Assembly: GCA_016928495.1 (NCBI GenBank)
Contig: JAFGKQ010000183.1
Span: forward strand, 1 to 6,357
Source: Candidatus Fermentibacterales bacterium
Lineage (GTDB): Bacteria; Fermentibacterota; Fermentibacteria; Fermentibacterales; JAFGKQ01
Length of the DNA: 6,357 nt
Direction: 5' to 3'
In this document: positions 1 through 5,339 of the stretch, piece after piece
How the letters are laid out: the number at the start of each line of letters is the position of its first letter
Position numbering within the stretch: position 1 is the first letter of the stretch
Made by a program: the position numbers and the translations under genes
The notes under the pieces: generated by a model
Told to the model about the DNA's origin: nothing
The model's input: the letters and a program-made list of their open reading frames with translations, nothing else
Databases searched by the model: none

Positions 1-512
1 AGAATGGGGAAGAACCCGCCCCAGAAGAGTATGAAGACCATCCCGACCTGCATCTCGTGCAGCAGGTGGTGCTGGTAGCGCAGGTGGGTCAGCCCGAGCA
101 GCTCCACGAAGGTCATGGACCGGAACAGGATAAGGGAGAGGGGCACCAGAGCGATGGGCGAGAGGGGCCTGGCCATCTCCATGGACAGGTTGAGGAGGCT
201 CCTCGCACGCCCCGAATAGCCCATCAGGACTCCCACGGGAACGCCGATCAGCACTGCCAGCCCGAAACCGAGCGCCACTCTTGCCAGGCTCACTCCGGTG
301 TTCCAGAAGAGCGAGCCGGTGGCAAGCAGATCGGCACCGGGATCGACCAGGATATCCAGCACCCTGCCGGGAGGCGGAAGCAACCCCGTCCTGCCGGCGC
401 CGGCCGTCGAGACCTGCCACCAGACGGCCAGCGCCGCAGGAAGGACGAGCCCCTGCAGAAGGGTCCTGCCCGAGATGGAGCCCCTCCGCAGGAAGCGCGC
501 GGGAGTTCGCAT
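1..512 (-). CDS. ABC transporter permease, NitT/TauT (SsuC/TauC-like) type, 3' end cut by window
   Basis: Membrane permease of an ABC importer, which would form the channel for the substrate delivered by the lipoprotein encoded just upstream. The first 170 residues are present; the C-terminal part lies beyond the left edge. Seen: a basic N-terminus, a first hydrophobic segment (about residues 19-33), the LLPPPGRVL stretch (44-52) typical of SsuC/TauC proteins, a second helix around 76-97 ending in GVPVGVLMGYS, then the RPLSPIALVPLSLILF segment (115-130) and FWGGFFPI (163-170), which correspond to the family's RP-P-A-IPL-ILWFG and GAFFPI motifs. Between these last two motifs are about 20 residues more than in SsuC/TauC as I recall them, rich in His. 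The ATG shares its A with the TGA of the upstream gene (TGATG) and has no clear ribosome binding site, so translation is probably coupled. The ATPase is not in view. The family is clear; the substrate cannot be read from sequence. Confidence 0.87.
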   Translation of the reverse strand, partial: MRTPARFLRRGSISGRTLLQGLVLPAALAVWWQVSTAGAGRTGLLPPPGRVLDILVDPGADLLATGSLFWNTGVSLARVALGFGLAVLIGVPVGVLMGYSGRARSLLNLSMEMARPLSPIALVPLSLILFRSMTFVELLGLTHLRYQHHLLHEMQVGMVFILFWGGFFPI

Positions 513-1717
513 CAGTCCGCCGGCCTGTACTCCGCGGGAAGCAGCGACCAGTCGAATATCAGAGAGGAGGCAGCCTGCCAGTCCGCGTCGGCCAGGGGTC
601 CGCTGAAGCTGCCCAGGCCCCTCATGCTCTCGACCATGGCCTCCATGTTGGCGAGCCAGTCCCGGCTCACCTGCATGTCGTAGCCGCTTGTCGCCATCGA
701 TACCAGCTCGACCTCTACCGGGTTGCCGAGCCAGTCGGCAGTTGCCTGCGCTGCTTCCTGCGGATAGCGATTGATGAGATCGGTCGCGGCAGCAATCAGC
801 CTGAGGAAGCACGCCACGAGGTCGGCCTTCTGCTCCCTGGCCTCCAGCGTCGCGGCGATGGCGCAGCAGGGATGGTCCCTCCAGGTGCCCGGAGGAAGGT
901 CCGAGAGCTCTGCCACACACCTGCCCTGCCCGTTGTGCTCGGCAAGCGCGCACCACGGGTTGTTCGAGACATAGGCGTCGATGGTCCCGGTCTCGAGGCC
1001 CGGGATCAGGTTGGCTTCGCCGTTCATGTTGATGAGAACGATCTCCGCCCCTGCCTCATCGCTCGATCGTGCGTAGGCAACACCCTCCGCAGCCAGAGCT
1101 GCCTCGAATATCGTGACCGCCACCGAGCTGGGGTTCTTGTAGCCCACCCTGACGGGTGCCTCGCTGCTCCGGACCCAGTCGAGGAAGCTGGCCCAGTCGC
1201 TGACAGCGCCGTTGCCGGGACCAACCACCAGCATATCCCCCCTCGAGTGCGCGGGGCTCACTATGGCGATGCCGGTGCCCTGATCGGCGCCGGCAGCAAA
1301 GGCCACTACCCCTCCGAAGCCCAGGTCGAACTCACCGGCGGCCATCGACGTCGGAACGACCGATCCGCCGCCGGAAGCCCGGAACAGCTCGATCTCAGCG
1401 ACCTTCTCGTTGTCCTCCACCAGCGCGTACAGCTCGCCCTCTCTGAGAGGCGCGAGGTAGATGCCGTACTCCTCCCTCATCCTGTCCCCGAGGCTCGCCG
1501 CCACGTACACCGCGGCGTGATGATCGTGCCCTACGTAGCCAACCCTGAGAACGGGCGCCTCGGCCATCAGATCCACTTCCCCGACACTGCCCGCCGTGGT
1601 GTCTGCAGGAGCCGCGTTCCGCTCCCCCGGCTCTCCCTCACCACAAGCGGAGACCAGGACCATGACACACACCACCACGGCACACACCAGACACCCCGGA
1701 TCCAGTATGGCTCTCAA
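512..1717 (-). CDS. ABC transporter substrate-binding lipoprotein, NitT/TauT (NMT1/SsuA-like) family
   Basis: Solute-binding protein expected to be anchored by lipid at the outer face of the inner membrane, delivering a small solute to the permease. The chosen start is TTG at 1717, giving 401 residues. It is preceded six bases upstream by GGAGGA and immediately yields a lipoprotein signal: MRAIL, a hydrophobic core, then LVSAC with lipidation Cys25. The open frame runs further upstream to 1849, but that extension would bury the signal peptide. After a low-complexity linker (26-53), the mature domain opens with LRVGYVGHDHHAAVYVAA (57-74), the position of the ligand-contacting first strand in NrtA/SsuA-type proteins. 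AAGEFDLGFGGVVAF (126-140) matches the family's 'G-x-x-D' loop, and GLETGTIDAYVSNNPW is the second-lobe motif. A His-Asp-His-His cluster (64-67) is unusual. Substrate unknown: nitrate, sulfonate, a thiamine precursor or others are all possible in this family. Likely an operon with the permease; the long leader upstream may be regulatory. Confidence 0.87.
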   Translation of the reverse strand: MRAILDPGCLVCAVVVCVMVLVSACGEGEPGERNAAPADTTAGSVGEVDLMAEAPVLRVGYVGHDHHAAVYVAASLGDRMREEYGIYLAPLREGELYALVEDNEKVAEIELFRASGGGSVVPTSMAAGEFDLGFGGVVAFAAGADQGTGIAIVSPAHSRGDMLVVGPGNGAVSDWASFLDWVRSSEAPVRVGYKNPSSVAVTIFEAALAAEGVAYARSSDEAGAEIVLINMNGEANLIPGLETGTIDAYVSNNPWCALAEHNGQGRCVAELSDLPPGTWRDHPCCAIAATLEAREQKADLVACFLRLIAAATDLINRYPQEAAQATADWLGNPVEVELVSMATSGYDMQVSRDWLANMEAMVESMRGLGSFSGPLADADWQAASSLIFDWSLLPAEYRPAD

Positions 1718-1723
1718 ATCGCT

Positions 1724-1729
1724 TCCTCC
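1724..1729 (-). promoter_or_regulatory. Ribosome binding site fixing the TTG start of the binding lipoprotein
   Basis: On the minus strand GGAGGA is followed after six bases by TTG AGA GCC. No ATG or GTG at this spacing is in frame. The TTG is the codon from which a normal-length lipoprotein signal peptide follows, so the Shine-Dalgarno and protein evidence agree. Confidence 0.8.
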
Positions 1730-1777
1730 ATCCGTCGCGAAAAAAAGAGACGTGCCGGGCAGACATACACCGGAATC

Positions 1778-1955
1778 GCGCTCAAACCGCGTTCCGCCGA
1801 GCCCCGCGTGGGACCCGTGCACACTCCGCCAGCTCGTCTCTTGCCTCAACCACGATCATGCGACCGGGCCGGGAGCGCTCAAACCACACCCGTCCCGTCG
1901 AACGCGGGCCGCCCGGCCCGCCCGGAACACCCTCGTCGGCGGCCTGCCTCAAACC
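1778..1955 (-). repeat. Three direct copies of GGTTTGAG upstream of the ABC operon, plus two looser copies
   Basis: Read on the minus strand, GGTTTGAG occurs exactly at 1948-1955, 1878-1885 and 1781-1788. The last two copies extend to an identical 11-mer, GGTTTGAGCGC (1875-1885 and 1778-1788). A copy lacking one T (GGTTGAG) lies at 1845-1851, and GATTTGAG spans the TTG start of the lipoprotein gene (1713-1720). All have the same orientation and I saw no exact copy elsewhere in the window. Possible binding sites for a regulator of the ABC operon, or chance in skewed sequence. Confidence 0.45.
1904..1921. repeat. GC-only inverted repeat, 7-bp stem with 4-base loop
   Basis: GCGGGCC and GGCCCGC flank a four-base loop, a perfect and very stable potential hairpin about 125 bases past the stop codon of the glycosyltransferase-like gene. 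No U-run follows in either direction, so it is not a classical intrinsic terminator. It could stabilise an mRNA 3' end or simply reflect the local GC skew. Confidence 0.4.
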
Positions 1956-2045
1956 CGGCGCTTCCGCCGCCGCTCCGCCGTCGTGCAAAACTGCCAACCC
2001 GCGCCCCGGCGGTCAAGCCCGTCCCCCTCAGCGATCCGGACAGTG

Positions 2046-3617
2046 TTAACGCAGTCCCGCAAGCTCCTCGTGGGCCCTCGCCTCGTCCTCCCGCCCCAGG
2101 GAGCGCGCAACGACAGCGGCGGACTCATGCGCTATCAAGCGGTAGTGAGAGCCCTCGGGGGAGACCAGCGCGGATCTCTCGAACAACGTTAACGCAAGTT
2201 CGGCGTCTCCCATGCTGAAGGCGCTTGCCCCCAGCGTGTAGAAGTAGCCCCCTTCGGCAACCTCCGGAACAGGCCTGAGCAGTGCCGGCACCATCAGCAG
2301 CAGCCCGGAGGCTGCAACGCAGATCGTCCCCAGGCGGGCCCCCGGCACGGTCTCTCCGGATGCGCGGAGCCTCTGCAGCAAGGCTGCGACTCCGCATCCC
2401 CCCAGCAGCAGCATCTGAGGCAGGATCGGCAGGCTGTACCTCTCCGAGTGAACGAAGACGAGACTGCTCAGCAGAACCAGTAGAGCCGGGCCCCCGAGAG
2501 CGAGCCTGTGCTGCGGCCTCCCCCACCAGGCAAGGAAAGGAACGAGACCGATGCAGAACAGCGCCACCAGCAGCCCTCTCGGGATGACCAGGAACCGGAA
2601 CAGCGGGTTCGACCTGCCCAGCCTCCCGAGGTCGTAGTAGACGTCGAACGGCTCCAGCCCGAAGAACGCTCCGGCCTTCCCGAGGAGCAGACCGAGCTCC
2701 CGCCCGGGATTCCGGGCGATCCATTGCAGCGCAAGCCGAGTCCAGTACCGATCCGCGAGAACGGGGCTGTTCGCCCCATGCTCCGCGGCCACCCTCAGGG
2801 AGACCGATCTCAGATCCTCGATGCCGCTCTCGACGAGGCCAACCGATGGCGCGGGAGGCCCGAATCCAGTGGCATCGTCGTTGTGGCCCAGGATGAGGGT
2901 GAGCCCGGTCGCCCTCGGGAACGGGTAGAACCCGGACCAGTTCCGGCTCTGGTGCAGCGCCGTCGGCAGCAGCGGCAGCCCTGCACACAACAGCAGACAG
3001 CATGTCCTGCCCAGTCTCGACGCCCACCTCGCCCGCTCCCGCAATACCGCGTACGCAGCGGGCAGCGCCAGCGCGATGAACGGAGGCCTCATGCCGGCTG
3101 CAAGCCCGATCAGCAGGCCCAGCGCGCAGCACCTCACCAAGCCTTGCTTTTGCTTCCAGTCCATCAGCAGGACACTTATGACCAGCAGCGTTAACGCAGC
3201 AATACTGACTGGCAGAACTGTCAACTCGTAGAAGAGGACGGGAGGGTATAGCGACCAGCAGGCGGCAATCAGGAGTGACAGCCAGGTCTTCCGAACGAGA
3301 TGGAAACACAGAGTGTAAATAGCAGCGGCAGTGACTATTCCAACAATGGTCTGGAAGACGAGCAGGGGAGTCCGCCCCGATCCCAGCGCGTAGAACGGCA
3401 GGATCAGGTGCCTGTAAAGGGGGCTTGCGTAAACCAGGGGTCCGGTCTGAGGTGTTCCTGCCAGCATCTGCAGGGCGCTGGTCTCGAAGCGCATGGCGCC
3501 AAGAACGGGCCAGTAGTGAACGGCCGCCGGCGGGTACGAGAGGTAGAGCAGCCAGTGTGCTGCTCTGGCGCCCGTGGCGATCGCGAGCGTCGCCAGGAGA
3601 CCTGCCCTCCTGCTCAA
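2046..3617 (-). CDS. Multi-pass membrane glycosyltransferase-like protein (PMT/ArnT, GT39-like) with C-terminal TPR-like tail
   Basis: A 523-residue integral membrane protein resembling lipid-linked-sugar-dependent glycosyltransferases of the GT-C fold, which move a sugar from a polyprenyl-phosphate carrier to a protein or lipid outside the membrane. Support: about ten hydrophobic segments spread over residues 5-445; ASPLYRHLILPFYALGSG (64-81) followed by a hydrophobic QTIVGIVTAAAIYTL segment, matching the 'APLYP-fla' loop and helix of PMT-like proteins; GMRPPF (175-180), resembling the 'RP' motif after a mid-protein helix; and HSERYSLPILP (390-400), the family's 'RYrlP-lP' signature near the last helices. 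Residues 457-523 are soluble, with two helical-hairpin-like stretches (YTLGASAFSMGDAELALTLF and ESAAVVARSLGREDEARAHE) resembling tetratricopeptide repeats. The acidic first-loop motif of this family is not clear; Glu45 in RFETSALQM is the nearest candidate. The start is TTG with GGAGGAGGT four bases upstream. Acceptor and donor are unknown. Confidence 0.7.
   Translation of the reverse strand: MSRRAGLLATLAIATGARAAHWLLYLSYPPAAVHYWPVLGAMRFETSALQMLAGTPQTGPLVYASPLYRHLILPFYALGSGRTPLLVFQTIVGIVTAAAIYTLCFHLVRKTWLSLLIAACWSLYPPVLFYELTVLPVSIAALTLLVISVLLMDWKQKQGLVRCCALGLLIGLAAGMRPPFIALALPAAYAVLRERARWASRLGRTCCLLLCAGLPLLPTALHQSRNWSGFYPFPRATGLTLILGHNDDATGFGPPAPSVGLVESGIEDLRSVSLRVAAEHGANSPVLADRYWTRLALQWIARNPGRELGLLLGKAGAFFGLEPFDVYYDLGRLGRSNPLFRFLVIPRGLLVALFCIGLVPFLAWWGRPQHRLALGGPALLVLLSSLVFVHSERYSLPILPQMLLLGGCGVAALLQRLRASGETVPGARLGTICVAASGLLLMVPALLRPVPEVAEGGYFYTLGASAFSMGDAELALTLFERSALVSPEGSHYRLIAHESAAVVARSLGREDEARAHEELAGLR
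3188..3197. repeat. Perfect palindrome GCGTTAACGC
   Basis: Ten-base perfect palindrome inside the glycosyltransferase-like gene, where it encodes Ala-Leu-Thr using the rare Leu codon TTA. One of five sites in the window sharing GTTAACGC on the + strand (the others at 2045-2052, 2188-2195, 5208-5215 and 5357-5364). Confidence 0.6.
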
Positions 3618-3730
3618 CCTGACCTCCTCCGGAGGGACTCAGGAGCGAGCCCCGGCGGGACGGGATTGACTTCCTGGGCTTATATAGTACTCTTTCCTCT
3701 CCGACACCCACATACGGAAAGCGACGACCA
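3618..3730. promoter_or_regulatory. Divergent intergenic region with AT-rich promoter-like core
   Basis: The two halves of the window are transcribed away from this 113-base gap, so it should hold promoters for both. Its centre, CTTATATAGTACTCTTT (about 3679-3695), is the most AT-rich short patch in the window. On the + strand TTGACT (3666-3671) resembles a -35 box, but TATAGT (3683-3688) is only 11 bases further, too close for a standard sigma-70 pair. On the minus strand TACTAT (3684-3689) could be a -10 box without a clear -35. The elements may belong to separate promoters or to another sigma factor. Confidence 0.4.
3622..3630 (-). promoter_or_regulatory. Strong ribosome binding site for the TTG start of the glycosyltransferase-like gene
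   Basis: GGAGGAGGT on the minus strand lies four bases before TTG AGC AGG AGG; the core AGGAGG is five bases away. No in-frame ATG is similarly placed, so TTG is the likely start. The core overlaps a perfect CCTCCGGAGG palindrome (3626-3635), which has no loop and is unlikely to fold by itself. Confidence 0.75.
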
Positions 3731-4447
3731 TTGCCCGAGGCATCGGATCGCCGGACTCTGATCATCTTCGACGCTGACGACACTCTCTGGGAGAGCAGTC
3801 TCTACTTCGAGAGGGCGGAGGAGGACTTCCTCCTGCTCGCGGAGTCTCTCGGTCACGACCCGGTAAGGGTTGCCGGGCTCGTGCACTCTCGGGACATCGA
3901 GCGCCTGGCCGAGACAGGCTATGGAGCCAGACCCTACCTCGATACCCTTACGGAGATCATGCTCGAGCTGGAGCGGCCTCTCACGGAACCCGTGCTGGCC
4001 GCAATGAGCAACATCTCTCTCAACCTGGTGTCGCATCCCGTAATCCTCTATCCCGGAGTACTGGAGGTGGTGGCCGCGCTCGCGGCGGGAGGCTGCCGCA
4101 TGGTCGCCTGCACCATGGGCGAGGCCGATCATCAGAGGAGCAAGTTCGCGAGGTCCGGGCTGGAGCCCTACTTCGACGATCTCGTGATCGTCCCGATGAA
4201 GACAGCCGAGGTCCTCTCCGGAATAGTCCGCTGCAACGGGGGCGATCCCGGGCGCAGCGTCATGATCGGCAACAGCCCCAGGTCCGATGTCAATCCTGCT
4301 CTGGATGCCGGTATCCGTGTTCTCCATATTCAGCGATCGAGAACCTGGGCCGCTGAGAGAGAGGATATCCTGGATCCCGGACGAGTCCACGAGGTAGCCG
4401 GCTTCCGCGACATACCCGACGTGCTCCGCCGACTGGACCTGATCTGA
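3731..4447 (+). CDS. HAD-superfamily hydrolase (phosphatase-like, C1 cap)
   Basis: Cytoplasmic 238-residue haloacid-dehalogenase-type hydrolase, most likely a Mg-dependent phosphatase acting on a small phosphorylated metabolite. Motif I is FDADDTLW with nucleophile Asp14 and general acid/base Asp16. A helical cap of about 85 residues follows (20-105). Motif II is Thr128 in VACTMGE, motif III Lys157 in VPMKTAE, and motif IV MIGNSPRSDVNPALDAG (178-194), with Asp186 as the probable metal ligand. The first acidic position of motif IV is Asn181; a 'GNS-RSD' form occurs in a known HAD subgroup and need not mean loss of activity. The start is TTG at 3731, the first start-like codon before the conserved strand; only a weak GGAAAG (3716-3721) precedes it. 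It is first of three genes in one direction, and its TGA overlaps an ATG of a 17-codon frame leading into the next gene. Substrate unknown. Confidence 0.87.
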   Translation: MPEASDRRTLIIFDADDTLWESSLYFERAEEDFLLLAESLGHDPVRVAGLVHSRDIERLAETGYGARPYLDTLTEIMLELERPLTEPVLAAMSNISLNLVSHPVILYPGVLEVVAALAAGGCRMVACTMGEADHQRSKFARSGLEPYFDDLVIVPMKTAEVLSGIVRCNGGDPGRSVMIGNSPRSDVNPALDAGIRVLHIQRSRTWAAEREDILDPGRVHEVAGFRDIPDVLRRLDLI

Positions 4448-4500
4448 TGTCTACCCGCCCCGGGATGGCCGATTCGCTCGAATGGAGGTCCGTGCCGTGA
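4447..4500 (+). CDS. Possible 17-residue linking frame between the HAD gene and the EIIA regulator gene
   Basis: The frame starts at an ATG sharing its A with the HAD stop codon (TGATG) and encodes MSTRPGMADSLEWRSVP. Its TGA overlaps the GTG start of the next gene (GTGA). No homology is recognisable. If translated, it would let ribosomes finishing the HAD gene travel through the 49-base gap and over the GGAGG site of the regulator, coupling the two. It could equally be an accident; its product probably has no function of its own. Confidence 0.25.
   Translation: MSTRPGMADSLEWRSVP
4484..4488 (+). promoter_or_regulatory. Ribosome binding site deciding the GTG start of the EIIA regulator
   Basis: GGAGG stands eight bases before GTG AGA ATC GAG (4497). 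An in-frame ATG at 4482 overlaps this site and lacks one of its own. Starting at GTG gives MRIEEVLDPG, the normal distance from N-terminus to the first helix in EIIA type-2 domains. Confidence 0.75.
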
Positions 4501-5324
4501 GAATCGAGGAAGTGCTGGACCCCGGTTGCGTTCAGCCCGGGATCGACGCCAGGGACAAGAAGGAGCTGCTCCGGGCGATAGCCTCCCTCTGCGCCGGAAG
4601 TGATGCCATCGGCGGCACCTACGACTCCCAGGCCCTGTTCGACCAGCTCTGGCGCAGAGAGCAGCTCGGCTCGACGGGCTTCGGCAACGGCATCGCCATT
4701 CCCCACTGCCGGCTCGACGACGCCCCCCGCTTCCTCATGGGCCTCGTCACCACACGAAAAGCCGTCGAGTTCGATTCGATCGACGGAAAGAAGACGGACC
4801 TGCTTGCCTTCGTCATGGGCCCTTCGGACAAGCCTCGCGAGCACGTCCAGCTCCTCTCCTCCGTCGCACAGCTCTTCCGGAACGCCGAGCTCTGCAACCG
4901 CCTCAGGGCCGCGACCTCTTCCGCGGAGCTGGTCGGAGCCATCCGGGAGCGCTCCGCACCATCGCCGCCAACGGCCCCTGCACCCACCGAGACCCGATGC
5001 AAGCTGGTGCACGTATTCATCGAGGACGAGGCCATCTTCGAGGACATCCTCCAGGTCTTCGCAGCCGATGAGTTCGCCTCCTCGTCCGTCATCGAGTCGA
5101 ACGAGGTCTCCGGCTATCTGACGAGGATGCCCCTGTTCGCCGGCTTCTGGGACAGCTCGGATCAGTCCTTCAGCAGAGTCATAGTCGGCGTGGTGAGAGA
5201 AGAGCTTGTTAACGCGACGATCCGGAACATCGAGTACATATCGGGGCCCCTCACCGGCAGAACGGACATCTTGCTTACGGTAACCGACATAGACTTCTGC
5301 TCCGGATCGCTCGGCCGCAGGTAG
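4497..5324 (+). CDS. Two-domain regulator: PTS EIIA type-2 (PtsN/fructose-like) domain fused to a PII-like domain
   Basis: Cytoplasmic 275-residue protein, probably a regulator of the antiporter encoded 15 bases downstream. Residues 1-150 are a PTS EIIA type-2 domain: DKKELLRAIA (20-29), LWRREQLGSTGFGNGIAIPHCR (51-72) with the phosphorylatable His70 in the canonical G-IAIPH-R motif, and HVQLLSSVAQLFRN (116-129) carrying the second conserved His116. A Pro/Ala/Thr linker (152-167) leads to residues 168-270, which have the strand-helix-strand pattern and loop of the PII/CutA-like ferredoxin fold: CKLVHVFIEDEAIFEDILQVF, a loop with SGYLTRMPLFAGFWDSSD (205-222), then SRVIVGVVREELVNATIRNI and DILLTVTDIDF. 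The loop may bind a nucleotide or a membrane protein, as the T-loop does in PII. No EIIB or EIIC is visible, so sugar transport is unlikely. The EIIA call is firm; the PII-like call rests on pattern and is less certain. Confidence 0.85.
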   Translation: MRIEEVLDPGCVQPGIDARDKKELLRAIASLCAGSDAIGGTYDSQALFDQLWRREQLGSTGFGNGIAIPHCRLDDAPRFLMGLVTTRKAVEFDSIDGKKTDLLAFVMGPSDKPREHVQLLSSVAQLFRNAELCNRLRAATSSAELVGAIRERSAPSPPTAPAPTETRCKLVHVFIEDEAIFEDILQVFAADEFASSSVIESNEVSGYLTRMPLFAGFWDSSDQSFSRVIVGVVREELVNATIRNIEYISGPLTGRTDILLTVTDIDFCSGSLGRR

Positions 5325-5339
5325 TCCGGGACCTTTCCC

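Larger units (their letters stand above)
1718..2045. other. GC-rich intergenic region with short direct repeats, no convincing gene
   Basis: These 328 bases separate the glycosyltransferase-like gene from the binding-protein gene, both on the minus strand. Open frames here (for example a 71-codon frame on the minus strand, 1782-1997) give Gly/Arg/Ala-rich proteins without recognisable motifs or good ribosome binding sites, so I treat them as chance frames of GC-rich DNA. The region should contain the end of the upstream transcript and the promoter and leader of the ABC operon. I see no convincing -35/-10 pair. What stands out is a repeated octamer, a GC-only inverted repeat, and a run of seven A (1740-1746; U in the minus transcript) shortly before the lipoprotein ribosome binding site. 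Confidence 0.6.

Noticed and set aside
1740-1788. Intrinsic terminator formed with the seven-U run before the lipoprotein gene
   Set aside because: The bases just before the run offer only a CCGG/CCGG pairing of four bases with a long loop, too weak for a terminator.
1718-1849. N-terminal extension of the binding lipoprotein to the first in-frame start at 1849
   Set aside because: The extension has no homology-like features and would place the signal peptide internally. TTG at 1717 has a ribosome binding site and gives a normal lipoprotein signal.
281-2218. A 645-codon open frame on the + strand, antisense to the ABC genes
   Set aside because: Its translation is Arg/Pro/Gly/Ser-rich with no recognisable domain, and it lies opposite two clear ABC transporter genes. 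Long antisense frames are expected in GC-rich coding DNA.
3626-3635. CCTCCGGAGG palindrome over the ribosome binding site as an RNA switch
   Set aside because: The palindrome has no loop bases, so it cannot fold on itself without losing most pairs. It probably arises because the purine-rich site follows a pyrimidine run.
3666-3688. Sigma-70 promoter TTGACT to TATAGT ahead of the HAD gene
   Set aside because: The spacer is 11 bases instead of about 17; at 17 bases the hexamer is ACTCTT, a poor -10 box. I keep only a low-confidence promoter region.
2125-3783. A 552-codon open frame on the minus strand overlapping the glycosyltransferase-like gene
   Set aside because: It is a low-complexity, Arg/Ala/Gly-rich shifted reading of the same strand, without membrane segments or motifs; the 523-residue frame has coherent helices and family motifs.
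4497-4526. Shared LDPGC motif at the N-termini of the lipoprotein and the EIIA regulator, and ILDPG in the HAD protein
   Set aside because: The surrounding sequences and folds are unrelated; one copy is within a signal peptide. Similar codon context makes chance sharing likely.
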